Part shown: piece after piece, positions 12,401 through 22,909 of the stretch
Position numbering within the stretch: position 1 is the stretch's first letter
Layout: every line of letters begins with the position of its first letter
Source of the DNA: Ganoderma boninense
Taxonomy: Eukaryota > Basidiomycota > Agaricomycetes > Polyporales > Polyporaceae
Length of the DNA stretch: 64,000 nt
Direction of reading: 5' to 3'
NCBI GenBank assembly: GCA_002900995.3
Contig: CM035308.1
Span: forward strand, 4,177,053-4,241,052
Made by a program: the position numbers and the translations under genes
Notes under the pieces: generated by a model
Seen by the model: the letters and a program-made list of their open reading frames with translations, nothing else
What the model was told of the DNA's origin: nothing
The model's database searches: none

Positions 12401-13659
12401 GTGATGGGCTAAGTGTGGACGGCGCTGACGGGGTGTCGTGCTTTTAGGATGCGACTATGGGTTGTGCGTGATCGCGCGCCAGTGTTTGTTTGGGATGTGT
12501 ATGTGTCGTGCTCACGCTCCGCGTCTGCAGCTGTGAGGGCCACGTCCTCTTCCGCGGCCACTTCAACGCTACAGGAGCCGAGACCTCCGCGAACCTCACC
12601 ATCTACGGCGGATCTGGTACGCCCCCCCTCGCCCAGCCCGTCCTTCCAGCGTTACTGACACGTATGCGCCTCCTTCCTGTGTGCAGCCTTCGCTGCGTCC
12701 GTGTTCATCAACGACCAGTTCATCAGCACCGTCTTCAACGGCGGCGACAACGTCAATGCCGCCTTCCCCTTCCCGAACGGCTCCGTTGTCCCCGGGCAAG
12801 ACAACGTGGTGACCGTCATCCAGGACAACATGGGCAACGACGAAGACTCGAACGAGAAGTCCGCGCGCGGCATCGCCGGCTTCTCCCTCGCTGGGGGCAC
12901 CTTCGGCACATGGAAGGTCCAGGGCAAGGTTGGGGGGTACACCGAGTAAGCATCATCCATCCTTCCCATCGACTCCATCCCCCCCCCCCCCCGAGCCACA
13001 GCTAACATAAGGCAACACAACACACCGCGAACAGCTTCCCGGACAAAGTGCGCGGCGTGATGAACGAGGGCGGGCTGTTCGGCGAGCGCGAGGGCTGGCA
13101 CCTGCCCGGGTTCGACACGTCCGGCCCGAGCTGGAGCGCGCGCGAGCTGTCCGCGGGCCTGCCGAGCGGGGGCGCGGGCGTCGGGTTCTTCGTGACGACG
13201 TTCGAGCTCGCGTTCCCCGCGGGCACGGACGTGCTCGTGAGCTTCCAGTTCGAGGAGACGAACACGCAGCCGTACCGCGCGCTCCTGTTCGTCAACGGGT
13301 GGAAGTTCGGCAAGGCGAGTACTATTCCCCTCACGGTAGGAGCGTACCCAGGGAGGCTGATGGCGAATTTTGTGTTTTTTTGACGATGACAGCGCGTCGC
13401 GAACGTCGGCCCGCAGACGAGGTTCCCCGTCCCGCAGGGCATCCTGGACTACAACGGCAAGAAGTGAGTCACGGACCACGTCTGACTATGCGGACGGTGT
13501 AAAGACTGACGTGCACTTCGCAGCACGGTCGCGGTGGCGCTCTGGGCGCTGGACAACACCGCGGTGTCTCCGAGCTTGGAGCTGGCGATCGATGCCGTCC
13601 TGGACGGAGGCGTGGGCCCCATCGCTACGAACAACCCCGTTTGGGAGGCGCGGTCGTGA
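9426..13659 (+). CDS. Secreted beta-galactosidase, GH35 (paralogue B)
   Basis: Second full GH35 gene, divergent from A and clearly its paralogue ([20 protein letters not shown] is identical). Exons: 9426-9625, 9687-9779, 9847-9860, 9926-10036, 10092-10099, 10153-10321, 10394-10405, 10465-10552, 10607-10676, 10737-10860, 10927-11062, 11119-11163, 11230-11472, 11538-12385, 12448-12463, 12531-12616, 12687-12945, 13035-13314, 13393-13463, 13524-13659. These total 3009 bases, 1002 residues and an open frame. The signal peptide begins [10 protein letters not shown] and is followed by a long hydrophobic stretch. The likely acid/base Glu is in VQIDNEF (about residue 205) and the nucleophile in YMPEFQGG (about 294). 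Exons of 8, 12, 14 and 16 bases occur, and the 8-base exon encodes the GPY of RPGPY. The intron 13315-13392 has a GC donor. The usual HWG after SIYIH reads HMG here. Confidence 0.96.
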
Positions 13660-14218
13660 TTTGGCATGTATCTGACGCGAGTGTGACGAATGTACGATGT
13701 ACGAGACGGTATGTGGTGACCTCCTGCGCTGATCGTTGATCGTGTGGCCGTATGAGCGGCGCTGAGTGCACCGCTCGCTGGGAGTCTGGGATGAGCTTCG
13801 TATTTGCACAACCGCTGCAATTGCAAAGAAAACCCGGTACGCATGCTGCACACAGCATTCCCAAGCGACATGGATGATCCCAGTCCTTATTTGCTGCGTT
13901 CTGCGTCGAATACACCTGGTGCAACCGCCCTGCGTTGGAATTCGTGGAGCGTAAAATGGGTGGTAGTGGAGCTGTGAGGGGTCGTGGGCAAGTTGAGGAC
14001 TCGCGGGTGTGCACACCGGTTTTGGCGGTGGGCCTCGACCACCTTGACATTGACCGCCGGCGATGCTTCGCCCCGGGCTTCAAGTTGACCCTGATCATCC
14101 ATGATCATACAGACATATCCGCCGTGAGTACCTTGCTCCATGTCTTGTACCGAACAAATCATTATTGCTCATCTGTAAACTTGGCACCAGGCGAATTTCA
14201 TTCAAGTCCCAGAGTTAA
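13660..14218. other. Intergenic region, 3' flank of GH35 gene B
   Basis: No gene is seen. It holds the presumed 3' end of gene B and ends at the Harbinger-type terminus. Confidence 0.5.
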
Positions 14219-14440
14219 TCGGGTAAGGCCCCGTTCGGTACGTCGGATAAGAGTAGGATAGGGTTGGATTAGCTGAAAAAGCGCCGGCGTCGCTAGCCCG
14301 GTGGCGCAGAATACGGCTGAGTAGGATAGGATTGTGGTCGAGCAACAGACTGTCCGTCACCACCGTTGTCACGTCCGAGCCCCGCCTTACGTGGCGCCCA
14401 ATAGTACAGTAGCATCCCGCATCCCTTGTCACCGTATTCG

Positions 14441-15901
14441 ATGCCCTCCCTTCATACCCGGGCTGCTCTCGAGCGTGCACAACGCTACCGCCTACTACGT
14501 GACCGGCGTAGACGAGTCCTCGCTGGTATTACTGCTCTTGCCGTATCGGCTTGTGCAATTCACCTCGCTGGTCCCATCCTACTTCGCCAACCGCAAAGCA
14601 CCTCGATTCTGACGGGAAGTCTATACCTACAAGAGCTTTGCAGTGGCAATCCTCAAACATTTTACGATGTCCTTGGAATGTCACAGCCTATCTTTTGGAA
14701 CCTTCACTCCGAACTTGTGACCTATGGTGGCCTTCGTACTACGCGTTCAGTATCAGCTGCGGAGAAGCTTGCAACATTTTTATACCAGTGCCAAACCGGG
14801 GTTTCTATCCGGGCACTCAAGAATCGGTGGCAACATAGTGCCGATACAATCAGTCGGTATGTTACTTGTATTGAACTCATATCCATCATTCCGGCTGCTT
14901 CATGTGTACTACATTCAATATTAGCAACTTTCACCAAGTCCTTGAGGCAATTGTGTCTCCCGGTTTCTACAGAAGACATGTCTATCTCCCACCCGACGAG
15001 TGCCCCCCCGAGATCCGAGAAAATCCCAAACTCTATCCCTACTTTGAGGATGTGCGTGCCACTGTCGACGGCTCCTTTATTTGCAGGCCACTTCCGCGCC
15101 AATGTGCATGCAAGGTACCGCTGCCATAAAGGTGCGATAAATATCGTCGGGCTTGGTACAGCTTCACTGAACTCAGTGCATATATAGGTTCTTGGCGCAA
15201 AATGTCCTTGTCTGTGCAACATTTGACATGCGGTTCTGCTATGTCTTGGCTGGCTGGGAAGGGAGTGCGGCAGATGGACGAGTGTGGGATGATGCACGGC
15301 GGAGTGATCTCCACATACCTGATGGGCGATACTACTTGGGTGATGCAGGATTTTCCATCCTGTGATGCATTGCTGGTTCCATATCGAGGTGTACGGTATC
15401 ATTTTGAAAGAGTGGGCATTGGGAAGTCAACGGTGCGTATGCTCCAACATTAGGTGTATTTTGAGGCAAGCTTTGATTGGAAAATGTTATAGGCCACAGA
15501 ATTGCAAAGAACTCTTCAATTTACGACATGCTACTGCACGCATGTTGTCGAGCGCATCCTAGGTACCTCAAAGCGGGAGTTTCCACTTATGATACAGGCC
15601 CCAGAATACAGCGCACCAACACAAGCAAAACTCGTCTGTGCAACATTTTGCATGTTCAACTTCATTCGACCACGAGGCAGTGCAACAGAGGACAGGCAGG
15701 GTGCTCAGCGTTTCACACAGTTGAAGGTGTCGAGGTTGAGGTCGGGGATGGTGGCGAGGTACCCATTGTGCCAGGAAGCCTTGGGGACATGTCAGTGAGC
15801 AAGAGAAGGACCGTGCTGACGCTCGACGTGATCACATTGCAAAGGCGATGTGGGAGGACTATGTAGCATACATGGCAGACGAGTTCCCAATCAGGCTGTA
15901 G
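14441..15901 (+). pseudogene. PIF/Harbinger DDE transposase, frameshifted
   Basis: Exon 1 (14441-14856) and exon 2 (from 14925) join in frame and give LQELCSGNPQTFYDVLGMSQ and the fold up to YPYFEDVRATVDGSF, with the first catalytic Asp in VDG. Later blocks are FLAQNVLVCATFDMRFCYVL, DGRYYLGDAGFS (second Asp), ALLVPYRGVRYH, NCKELFNLRHATAR, VVERILG (the Glu) and the C-terminal AMWEDYVAYMADEFPIRL ending at 15901. The frame changes near 15359 (within FSILCDALL), near 15540 (HATAR to VVER) and again before the C-terminus. These are one- or two-base lesions, so the catalytic triad can be seen but no complete product can be made. It belongs with the Myb-like gene that follows. Confidence 0.85.
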
Positions 15902-15939
15902 ATTCTTGCAAGTTCAGGTTACATCAGCAATAACAATAT

Positions 15940-17187
15940 CTAGACAGTCGGCACCTCATCCAGCTCCGCCTGCAAGTACCCGGCACGAAGCTCATCATGA
16001 CCAGCAAGGGCCATGTACGCATCAGCCACAGCGGTGTTCTTGCGGATGTGCTTGATCAAACTTCACCTTACAACGAGGAGTCAGACCCACACCTGCATCA
16101 ACAGCAAGCGTGGCAACTGCTTCCATGCGTCGCTTCGGAGAGGACGGGGAGTCAGAAGGGGTATTGACGGGCTCGACCAGAGCATCCTTGATGTCACCAA
16201 CGGCGCGCGTCAGCTGATCAAGACTATCAGCGGTGGTGGCTTTGCCGTTGTGCTTGCGTGCACGTTGACTTGGAGATGTGCCAGAGGTAGGTGACGTGGC
16301 GCGCTTGCGAGAGGGGGGTGCCGGTGACGCAGACGGGGAGCGTGATTCACGCTACGCAAAGTACACAGTGGAAGTTGGATGTTGGAATGCTGTCCCAAGA
16401 TATAACACATTCAAACTCACCAAGACACCCTCCAAGTCCAGTTCCTTCTCACCACCATGGCCATCGTCCTCACCGGGGTGATAAGCGCCCTCTCCGGTGG
16501 CAGCTGTGCCGTCCACGAGCGAACAGATGTCGTCGTAGAGCGGGAATGGGGTTTTCTGCCATTTTTTGGCCTCGGGATGAGCCTACAAAACATGTTGAAA
16601 TCAATAGTGAAGACCAAGCATCAGGCTGAAACCAAACATACATCAATGTACTTCTTCCAGACATCTACCGGCGCTGTGACGAGATGCTTGCCTTCATCCC
16701 AGCCGAAGCCGGAGTTTCCACAGAGACTCTTCATGATAAGAAACTCCCTCTTGAGCTAGAACAGAGTCAGGAATGAAGGATGTACAATAACAGAGCCACA
16801 AATTGCACATACCGTGAGGAATCTGTCCTGGACACTCTGCTGACCCTTCGCCTTCCCTCCAGAGACCTGCTCACTCCCAACCAGCGCATTCGCCACAGCC
16901 ACGTAAGCCTGCTTCTTGAAACCATTTTCCGATTGATTCCCACAGCGAGCCTGTGCAAGAAGAGTAGTGACAAGGGTGCGATCATCCTGGGAGGAATACC
17001 GGGCACGCTGAGCCTGAGCCATTGCGACTCGGAGAGAAGTGGGGTGAGAGGAATGTGTTGAACCAGGGAGTGGCAAGCGGGCAAGCTCAGAAATAGCGGT
17101 AGGAACAAGGGCGGAATAACCATGATCTATTGAAGCAGGACAAAGAGATTGGCTATCACTGGTGGATGACAGCGGGAGGTCGCTCAT
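15940..17187 (-). pseudogene. Myb/SANT-like protein of the Harbinger element, frameshifted
   Basis: Exons are 17187-16813, 16755-16642, 16582-16421 and 16351-15940. The N-terminal part holds a Myb/SANT-like DNA-binding domain (RYSSQDDRTLVTTLLAQARC, then NGFKKQAYVAVANAL). It is followed by FGWDEGKHLVTAPVDVWKKY, a basic Ser/Pro-rich linker and a conserved tail, HIRKNTAVADAYMAL. Without the tail shift the exons sum to 1063 bases. Removing one extra T near 16055 gives 1062 and restores the tail, so a one-base insertion is the likely lesion. In known Harbinger elements such proteins bind the transposon ends and bring the transposase to the nucleus; that role is inferred here. Confidence 0.8.
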
Positions 17188-17220
17188 TGCCCGTCCGCCA
17201 TCAATGGGGGTGGGCAGCAC

Positions 17221-17584
17221 CCGCTAGCCGACGTCCAGGCGCCCAAGGGTGGCACAGGCGTGCCGACGAGTTATCTGTAGCTACGGTAGATAATCTGTAC
17301 GGACTGTAGATCTAAGCGACCCCGCATTCGATCGAATGGCATTATCTTTCAACTCCACGAATGTCCACCATGGTCTTTCGTGTTCTCTACCACTGGAACA
17401 TGCTTTCTGCACACAAGAACAGTCCGGAGACGCAGAAGCATCGGAATAAATGACAACTGGTAAGTCTATACTGACATGCGCTTCTGACAGATCAATAGAA
17501 GCAGCGTGCCATTGTCACGCTGTGGCCGCGCGCCCGGTGCCTGCGCTGGTTCTCCCCCCCCCATCATCGCTGGTTCTCCCACCC
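17221..17584. other. Short intergenic region
   Basis: No gene or clear terminal repeat. It contains GC-rich runs including an eight-C tract near 17563. Confidence 0.4.
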
Positions 17585-20500
17585 TCACTCCTCATCATCT
17601 GAGTCGTAGGTGACCTCCCCCTCATCTCCACTGTAGCCACCAGCGTTGACTCGTGCATCCTTCATTGCAAGATTGGCCTTGGCCCTAACCCGGAGGGAGG
17701 CATCGGTGTTGTAGCGCCTCACGGCCGCCCGGAGAGCTCGGAGCTGCTCTTTCTTGCGAGGTAGGTGCGTCTTCAGCGGAATGGCCTTCTGGTCCTTGGG
17801 CCCCGTGTCCACCCACTCACGGTGCCAGTCCAGCTGCTCCTCGATGAAAGCTACCGTCGTGGTGGCGCGCTTCAACTGCTGGAGGGACCAGACAGGTACG
17901 ACTGATTTCAACTTCTCCACGCGTGCGTCCTCCTTCTCAGCGGCAACCTCTCGTAGCTTCCATTTCTTGGCTGCCTCAGCCTGCTCGGCCTCTGCAATCT
18001 CCATCTGGTGCTTGCGCTCCCTGCCCGATCCGTCCAGTTCTCGTGTAAAGGCGCGCAAATGCTTCCGGTCCTCAATTGACAGTGTTTGTTCAACGTAAGC
18101 TGCTGTCCCATTGCGTCGATACATCACTCGTGCATTGTACTGATCCAATGTGATGTTCGGGGTTTGTCTTGCACCCACTCGATAGGACCCGAGCGCACCT
18201 TCATTGGCATCGTTTGTAGCCAGCATCCATGCAAGCGCTCTCTGCTCGGCGGTAAGGCGGTCAATTGCCCCCCCATGGGCGAAGTCAGCAGCGAACCGGA
18301 TCCAGGTCTCAAGAGCACCCTCGAAGAACTTCACAACAATGGCTCGGAGATGGGGGAGCCTCAGGAGAAGCCTCTGTACGCCTGCGAAGGCGCCGGCGTG
18401 GTGCCAGGGCAGATCGTCCAGTGTCGGATGTCTGTAGGAGGGATTCCACTCGAGCAAGAGGTCGGGGGCTTTGATGATGCGCTGGATATGGACCCGGACG
18501 CGATCATGCAGCTTGCCAAGCTCGAGGATGTTCGGTCGTGTCGGTGCACGGACGAGTCGCATGTAGGGATGGGAGATGGTCTCGGAGTAGAGCGAGAGCG
18601 CACAGAGCTCTGTGAGTGTTGGTATGTCCTCGAGTCCATTCTGCACGTTCCGTTCCATGTGATTGAGACCGTCCCCCTTCTTGTCAGCGAGGGTGCTCAA
18701 GAGGTGGCGGAAAAGGTCGAGATAGGCGACCAGATACGAGGCACCGTCACCATGTGTGCTGTAGCGTGTTGCATTGACAGGAGGGAAGGTGAGCAGTTGT
18801 CCAAAGTCAGAGGCCTCAAAGTAGTACTGCATCAAATCTTGCTGACCTTTCTTGTCGTTCTTGTGATGGAACGTAGCACCTGCAAGCTCGACCAGCTTGG
18901 AACCGCCACCGCGAGACTGTTCGATGGCACGTGTCCGTGCAGCGGAATTCCCTGCAGATGCCGCAGCGTCATTGTCTCGGTTCATGAGCAGGATGGGAGG
19001 CTCGAGCCCTGCGCCAGCCCAGAACGCCATCATGTGAGTGTTTCCGCCCTTGAAAGCGTTCAGCTCCTTGTGCATGCAACACCCCCCTTGGACGAAGAGA
19101 TCGGCAAGCGCGCGTTCCTCCTCAGGCAATGCTTGGTAGGCGGCCTCACCCATTTGTTGCGCAACAGCAGCACGGATACTGACGTTCTGTTCTTCGAGCG
19201 CCTCCGAAGACAGAGTAGCCCAGATGGCCTCGCCGCCCGCGCGCTCAACGGCTGCATTGCTCTCTTCGGCAAGAGCGAGGAGAAGTTCCGGGAGCGACAC
19301 TACCTTCATTGCCTCCTCTCCGTGCACCTCCCGGTCAACAGAGGTCTTCCAGGCGAGGATAAGACGGAACAGTTTCTTCTGGTCCTCCGCGTGATCTGTC
19401 AGCATGCCAGCAAGTTTCTGAGCGAAGATGCGCCAGTCTGTGGGCGCCTGGACTCCACGCGGGCTAGCATTGTACCAGTCAAAGAACTCGTTGACACGGT
19501 CCTTCCAGTGCTGCGCTTGTGTCTCGCTCTTGTGGTCAGGTGCTGATGTGACTCCCAGTGTGCGCAGGATGTGGCTGCTGCCATTGTTCAGGATGAGGTG
19601 GCGTGCATCGAACTGGATGTGACGGTGAGAGGTCCCATCGCTACTGATTGTTATAGCTGCGTTAAATAGTTAGGTCCATCTCGTCACGTAGTCAAAGGAA
19701 GACTTACTCTTTGCAGATCTAATATCATCCACCACCTGCATTCCTGCTGCTACGCCTCCTTCCTTCATGATACGAAGCATAGAACGACGGCTGATCTCGC
19801 CCTCAACCTGTGTTCCAGATGCGTGGGCAATTGCGGTTATTGCTTCATTGATCTGGCAGACCTTCAGACCAAAGCACATCAGGTCGTGCACGAGCGCGCG
19901 CGAATAGGATCCGGGACAACTCCCTTCTCCTTCAACTGCAGCGCGCCACTCAGGTTCCAAGGTGTTTCCTCGCCATTCTCTCTTTTGAATGGTAGCTGAC
20001 TCGAAGTTCGATCTATCTTCTTCCGCAGGGTGTCGTTCTTCTTCTCGAGGGTTCGGATACGCGCGCGCAACTTCTTCGACTCCTCCGTCGCCTCGGCAAG
20101 CTGCGCGTGGAAGCGCGTCTCGATGTCCCGTCTTGCATTGAGGTGTGATGTGCCGAGGGATTGGATGAGCTCGAGGTAGGTGTTGGATCTGTCAAGGGCA
20201 TCATCGAGACGGCTCTCAACCTCTGACACAATGGCTTCAGCTTCAGCCTCGATGTCCGCCTTATCAGCGTAGAATCGCATCCGCTCCTTCTCGATTGCCT
20301 GCTCCGCCTTCTTCTCGACCTCCTGCATAGCCTCCAACTTCTCCCTCTCGGCATCCTCCTGAAGTCGAGCGATAGTGGCAACCAAGTCCTCTGCCTGTGC
20401 TTGAAGGTCCGTAGCACGTCCCCCATAGTGAATCGCGATATCTGCAAGGGCTCTGACGGCACATTGCCATGTGCGGACAGAAGATGCCTCCACGGCTTCC

Positions 20501-21193
20501 CACTCTTCGTGCGCGTGTCCGCGCTCGGCTTCCTGAGCGGCTCGGACTTGTAGGGCAGCGCGCACCTGTTCCTCGTAGCGTGTAGCCTCTACAAGAGCTG
20601 TTCTCCAACCATCCTCCTCCTCCCGGACAGCCTCTATGGCACGCGCAGCTTGCGCGCGCTCTTCTCTGCACACCATGTTGACCATAATAGATGCGCGGGC
20701 GCGCTCTTCAGTGCGTATAGCCTGAACAAGGTGCTCAGTCCGGGCTTGCTCCTCGGCGCGAATGGTGTCCTCTCGTGCATCTCCATTCTAACATCAGGTT
20801 GAGCACATAGTAAGTAGCCTGATCCCGGCATGTTATGCTATCAATTGGTGAGCTTACCTCCTTGTGCTCCTCCAGTTGGATGTTCATCTTCCGCAAGCGC
20901 TGTTCTCGGCGTCGTGTATTGTGCAGGTCGCGCTTGAGGTCCTCGTTGCGTTGGCGTTCAGTAACGATCTCAGCCCTAGCCAAGCTCAAGGCAGCCCGAG
21001 TCCTATGGTGAACGTCCTCAGACGACGCTTGTGGTAGTGAGCTGCGAGTGGCGTCAATGTTGGGTGGTTGGGGTGCGTGGTTTCGAGAGGCTCTAGGTGG
21101 GCGGTTCTCTTTGTCTTGCCGACGTTTGCTAATTGCATGCAGGTTCTCCACAGCTTGGTCTCTTTGAGCGCGAGATCGTCGAGTACGACCCAT
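17585..21193 (-). pseudogene. Large coiled-coil transposon-type protein, one frameshift
   Basis: Exons are 21193-20858, 20787-19708 and 19656-17585. They sum to 3488 bases, and removing one CG from the CG run at about 19892-19902 gives 3486 (1161 residues), which also rejoins the frames. Residues about 60-340 form a long charged, heptad-like helix rich in E, A, R and K. Downstream come SSDGTSHRHIQFDARH (an Asp in a DDE-like position), CCMHKELNAFKGGNTHMMAF with paired Cys/His, DKKGQQDLMQYYF, RDNDAAA and LATNDANEGALGSYRV. The tail is acidic. I recognise this as a recurrent agaricomycete protein type that behaves like a transposon gene, but cannot give it an established family name. Transposase function is inferred from the spaced Asp, His and Glu motifs. 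Confidence 0.65.
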
Positions 21194-21632
21194 CCAGAGT
21201 AGTACTAGGGGAGTAGGGTGCCGCCTCGAGGTTGAAGCTGCGCGCCCTCCAGACCGCTCAGCGCTTAACTTGACATGCCGGCGCTTGGTCCTCGAAGGAG
21301 GTTCAGAGATGCGTTTATTTTGAAGGATCGGCCATAACTACTGACTTCGAAGACTCTATTTCATAGTGAATATGATGTGTACATTAGATCCTCCGGTTCA
21401 GTTTTAAAAGTGCTTGTATTGTACGCATTTCAATGAAAAACGGAAAACTGTACCGATAATCTATTTCTACACATACCTGACTATCCTTTTCAACACTTCC
21501 GAGGTTAGACAGGCTTGTTTTCGCAGGGGAATTGTTCATAGGAGACAGGACGAACCCCCGCAAGTACTCCGCCTGGAATCTCTCCGTGCCGGTGACAGGC
21601 CGCCTTATCTTTCGTCGGATAGATTACATGGC
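21194..21632. other. Intergenic region left of the hAT element
   Basis: AT-richer than its neighbours, with no gene or repeat that I can support. Confidence 0.4.
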
Positions 21633-21657
21633 CATCTAATTAAGGCTGAACGTAGGT
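21633..21657. repeat. hAT left target duplication and inverted terminus
   Basis: CATCTAAT then TAAGGCTGAACGTAGGT. Both match the right end exactly. Confidence 0.93.
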
Positions 21658-21825
21658 CAACCTACAGGTGATTGGGAACTGAACCTGTAGGTTGACCTCA
21701 CTCCAGACCCTTGATTGGAATCCATATGAATCAGGTCACTGTTGAACCTGAAACCTATGAATCATTGCCTCTAAATTACAGGTCAACCTGTAGGTTTCTC
21801 ATAATTGCAGGTCAACCTGTAGGTT
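21652..21825. repeat. hAT left subterminal palindromic repeats
   Basis: At least four copies of a motif related to AGGTCAACCTACAGG or its complement CCTGTAGGTTGACCT occur within about 170 bases, near 21654, 21681, 21780 and 21808. Related, weaker copies lie at 28930-29100. Subterminal repeats of this sort are known hAT transposase binding sites; binding here is inferred. Confidence 0.75.
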
Positions 21826-22909
21826 CCTCATAATTACAAGTTCTAAGTATGAATCACAGGTTTTAGAGCAGTATTTGCCCCTCCTGAGGCCGGCATAAAA
21901 TATGTGCTTTGTGCTATTACTTACATTCTAATGTACACTTGCACACCACATGCGTAGTTAAATGCATAACTTAATATTAGACTATTTATGTGCACGGAAA
22001 AGCTATTGAATGTCTCGTGTCTCGAAGGGGCCGGGAATGCTAGTCCTGATAAAAAAGTGCCCAGCACCAGTTTCATATCAAGATCAGGAACATACGCCAT
22101 GCTCACACAGTGGCAGCAGAGACCAAGAAGCGAAAAATTCCCATGACATGTCAACTGGTTGATGCGGGTGCCGGGCCCGTGTTCTAGATCTAGATCGGAA
22201 ACCCCTCATGCTGAAGTTGCCAAAGCAAAAGGGGGGCACAAAGTAGCCGTACAAACCTGTCTGGTCACCTAGAGTGAGTAAATAGGGCTCAACTTGCCTG
22301 GGTGAAAGAGTGTGGGCCATCATCTAGAGTGGGTAAGTGGGGCTGAAGGAGCGGCTAAAGGAGTGGCCGAAAGATTGGCCGAACTGGCGGCAGAAGTCCC
22401 TGATTTGCTCGGCTATCTGGGCAGTCTGGATTTAATCAGTGGTGCCGAAGGAGCAGCTGGAGGAACAGCGGCGGCATAGGATCCAAGCTGCGTAAGCCAC
22501 TGACATATCCTGCCGTTGGTAGCTGCGCGAGTCACTGAACAAGTCAGAACCCCAACAAACCTCGTGCCAATGTCTTCAAGCGCACGCAAATTTTGATGCA
22601 ACAAGTCATCAATTCAGTAAACATGTTGTACAATGGCCATCAAGGCACAGTATGCAAAGTCCGAGATGAGTAACATATAGAGGAGAAGGATTGTGGGCAG
22701 TCGGAAACATATGGAGGGCAGGCATAGTGGGGGAGACGGACATATGGAGGGGACCAAAGCAGTGAGGGTGCCAGGGCATAGTACGGAATGTTGGAGACAC
22801 GGAAAATATCGTACATGGATGGAGCGAACTCAGAAAATATCATATAGCGACATACACATCCGAAAAAACACTTACAGTGCGGAAACGCGTGATCGCGCCT
22901 GCAGAGTCC
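21826..22909. other. AT-rich non-coding part of the hAT element
   Basis: No gene is seen. It lies between the left subterminal repeats and the transposase stop codon. Confidence 0.5.

Larger units (their letters stand above)
14219..17220. mobile_element. PIF/Harbinger DNA transposon, degenerate
   Basis: The unit has two convergent genes typical of PIF/Harbinger elements: a DDE transposase on plus and a Myb/SANT-like DNA-binding protein on minus, with stop codons 38 bases apart. The left end is TAA followed by GGCCCCGTTCGGTACGTCGG at 14222-14241, the form expected for this superfamily (TAA or TTA target, GGCC-type terminus). I found no matching right terminus by 17.5 kb, so the far end is lost or diverged. 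Both genes carry frameshifts and the copy is non-autonomous. The right limit given is approximate. Confidence 0.8.

Noticed and set aside
3616..13659. Galactose-use gene cluster
   Set aside because: Apart from the two GH35 genes no sugar transporter, regulator or further catabolic gene is visible, so a cluster is not supported.
17221..17330. Right terminus of the Harbinger element
   Set aside because: Only CCGACGT agrees with the left terminus. That is too short to support.
18086..19546. 486-codon plus-strand frame
   Set aside because: Exactly antisense to the conserved 3' exon of the coiled-coil transposon protein, which has recognisable motifs. It is a shadow frame.
21652..21825. CRISPR-like spaced repeats
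   Set aside because: The repeats are palindromic, unevenly spaced and in both orientations near a hAT terminus in a fungal genome. They fit transposase binding sites.
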